From NCBI GenBank assembly GCA_021731345.1, contig JAKFXO010000020.1, forward strand, positions 1-14,589: a DNA stretch of 14,589 nucleotides, read 5' to 3'. The DNA comes from Candidatus Peribacterales bacterium (GTDB lineage: Bacteria; Patescibacteriota; Gracilibacteria; Peribacterales; Peribacteraceae). Made by a program: the position numbers and the translations under genes. How positions within the stretch are numbered: position 1 is the stretch's first letter; each line of letters starts with the position of its first letter. The notes under the pieces are model-generated. The model had not been told where the DNA came from. It made no database searches and saw only the letters and a list, made by a program, of their open reading frames with translations. Positions 13,435 through 14,589 of the stretch are shown here, one piece after another.

Positions 13435-14589
13435 CTATTCACTAGCGATCACGGCGAGTGCTACACCGTATGTTTCCTTCAGATACAGTTCTGTAACGGC
13501 CAGTAGATCGAGCTGAGCGGTATTTGCCTGGGACTTTGATAATCCAGGCTGCACGATATGTATTTGGAACTCTGGCTTCAATGATCGCAAACGACGCCTG
13601 ATAATCTTGAGCGCCTTATTGTCGCCACGCTCAAAACGGGAAACTCCACCTCTTGCTATCCTTTTCGCTTCCCGATGTAGTAGATGGTCGATCAAGCTCT
13701 CCACCTGCCCTTTCCAGTAGACACTGCTCTGTGCCTGACCACAAACAGCATAAAGATCTTCTACGCGTGCTCCCGGAAATGATTCCTTTGAAAATTTGCA
13801 GTGATAAAGATGCACTACGAGTCGGTCCTGTTCGGCTTTGATTGAGACAATGTCAGCTGCTTCGCCAGAATTATCGTCGTCAAACACAATATCGAATTGC
13901 TCACCGTTCCCGGCAGCCAACAGCTTCTCAATCACCGATCGCTGAATGGAATCAGGGCGCTTTTCTTGTTTCTGTGATTCTTTCTTTAGATCCACATTCG
14001 TCCAGTCCCACGTCTCGATGCTGGCGCTGCTGAAGGCGGAACGCAAACCGGTAGGTGCATCGAAGAGTTCGTTGTATATGAGAAATGCGCCGTCATGGAA
14101 ACGGATAACAGGAGGCTCCTCTTGCATGTATTCAGAAAGCGGCCGCCTATTCCTGCCAGTTTTTATTTGTGGTTCGGTCGTACCTGTCGAAGCGTACTCG
14201 ACGCCATCCGCCGTAAATTTGACTTCATATTCAGCCGATTCCGCAGGCCAACTTTCGCTGAAGACGCGGAATTTTATCGGCCCTTCTTCGTTGTTATCGA
14301 CAAGCTCTATGCCAACTTCATAAAGCGGCACATCTACTCCTGCCAGTTCCATACGCACAGCCTCTTCATTGCGTCCGAGCAAATCTTCAGACCATTCGAC
14401 TGTTAAGGGAATCTTTGACGGCCTGGCTGTAATTTTTGTCGGAATCATCGCGCCCTCAACCAAGTCGTTGACGTTCAATGTTTCATCCAACAATTTACTG
14501 CCGGTTTCATGGCACCAGTTGCTCCATTCGCTCATGTCTCGGGCTATCTTGTAAGACCAGATCCTGCCTTTTGCCGAGCAGCCTATGCT
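13435..14589 (-). CDS. C-terminal part of a probable DEAD/DEAH-box helicase with nuclease-like domain (partial)
   Basis: The frame is open from its TAG (13435-13437) to the right window edge, 384 residues, so the N-terminus lies outside; an internal ATG at 14533-14535 is not needed as a start. Numbering from that Met, a segment before it reads GCSAKGRIWSYKIARD. The middle (about 40-160) is beta-rich. A PD-(D/E)XK-like core follows: FDIVFDDDNSGEAADIVSI (E225, D228) and LYHCKFS (K247), then PGARVEDLYAVCGQAQSSVYWKG (254-276). The end LLAVTELYLKETYGVALAVIAS resembles, from memory, the C-terminus of large DEAD/DEAH helicases found in mobile defence loci. No helicase motif is visible in this portion, so the helicase assignment rests on that resemblance. 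It points toward tRNA-Glu, a common island insertion site. Confidence 0.6.
   Translation of the reverse strand, partial: SIGCSAKGRIWSYKIARDMSEWSNWCHETGSKLLDETLNVNDLVEGAMIPTKITARPSKIPLTVEWSEDLLGRNEEAVRMELAGVDVPLYEVGIELVDNNEEGPIKFRVFSESWPAESAEYEVKFTADGVEYASTGTTEPQIKTGRNRRPLSEYMQEEPPVIRFHDGAFLIYNELFDAPTGLRSAFSSASIETWDWTNVDLKKESQKQEKRPDSIQRSVIEKLLAAGNGEQFDIVFDDDNSGEAADIVSIKAEQDRLVVHLYHCKFSKESFPGARVEDLYAVCGQAQSSVYWKGQVESLIDHLLHREAKRIARGGVSRFERGDNKALKIIRRRLRSLKPEFQIHIVQPGLSKSQANTAQLDLLAVTELYLKETYGVALAVIASE

Noticed and set aside
1..14589. CRISPR array, insertion sequence, rRNA gene or origin of replication
   Set aside because: I saw no regularly spaced repeats, transposase, rRNA segments or DnaA-box clusters.
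1..14589. Recoded UGA (genetic code 25) as in Gracilibacteria
   Set aside because: Genes such as ksgA and the 132-residue membrane protein end in TGA at sensible lengths, and no family alignment here needs TGA read as glycine.

Overview
The window looks like bacterial chromosome from a candidate-phyla-radiation (Patescibacteria) lineage, possibly Peregrinibacteria/Gracilibacteria. This is inference. It rests on single-copy housekeeping genes packed end to end, a short ComEC lacking its C-terminal domain, a TrmB-type regulator, a secreted SLH protein with a long serine linker, and the absence of recognisable Shine-Dalgarno sequences at the starts I could inspect. TGA is used as a normal stop (ksgA and the 132-residue membrane protein end in it), so the Gracilibacteria UGA=Gly code does not apply.

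Layout. Positions 1-73 hold the last codons of a plus-strand gene, meeting a minus-strand TrmB-like regulator (75-821) tail to tail. Next comes the classic rpsO-pnp arrangement on the minus strand (pnp 1015-3222, rpsO 3443-3712), each gene with its own intrinsic terminator and candidate promoter. On the plus strand follow an orphan 78-residue protein (3951-4187) and rmuC (4227-5399), both with promoters placed so that transcription would begin at the start codon. A 534-base gap (5400-5933) holds no convincing gene but has remarkable inverted repeats, including a composite hairpin at 5712-5860 and a perfect 24-base palindrome at 5870-5893. Then come the uvrD/pcrA helicase (5934-8192), a convergent SLH surface protein (8235-9884, minus), and a ksgA-comEC pair (9930-12148, plus, overlapping ATGA). 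A minus-strand pair of a four-helix membrane protein and a membrane-anchored methyltransferase (13101-12149, overlapping GTGA) abuts comEC with no gap. A tRNA-Glu(UUC) with encoded CCA and its terminator (13242-13384) precedes the C-terminal part of a probable helicase-nuclease defence-type protein that runs off the right edge (13435-14589, minus).

Most of the window is core information processing: RNA decay (PNPase), the ribosome (S15, KsgA, tRNA-Glu), DNA repair and recombination (UvrD/PcrA, RmuC), DNA uptake (ComEC) and cell surface (SLH). The least ordinary parts are the structured gap before uvrD, the palindromic operator-like site in front of the 78-residue gene (whose 7-base half-site recurs around the TrmB-like gene), the leaderless promoter pattern, and the likely accessory gene beside tRNA-Glu.
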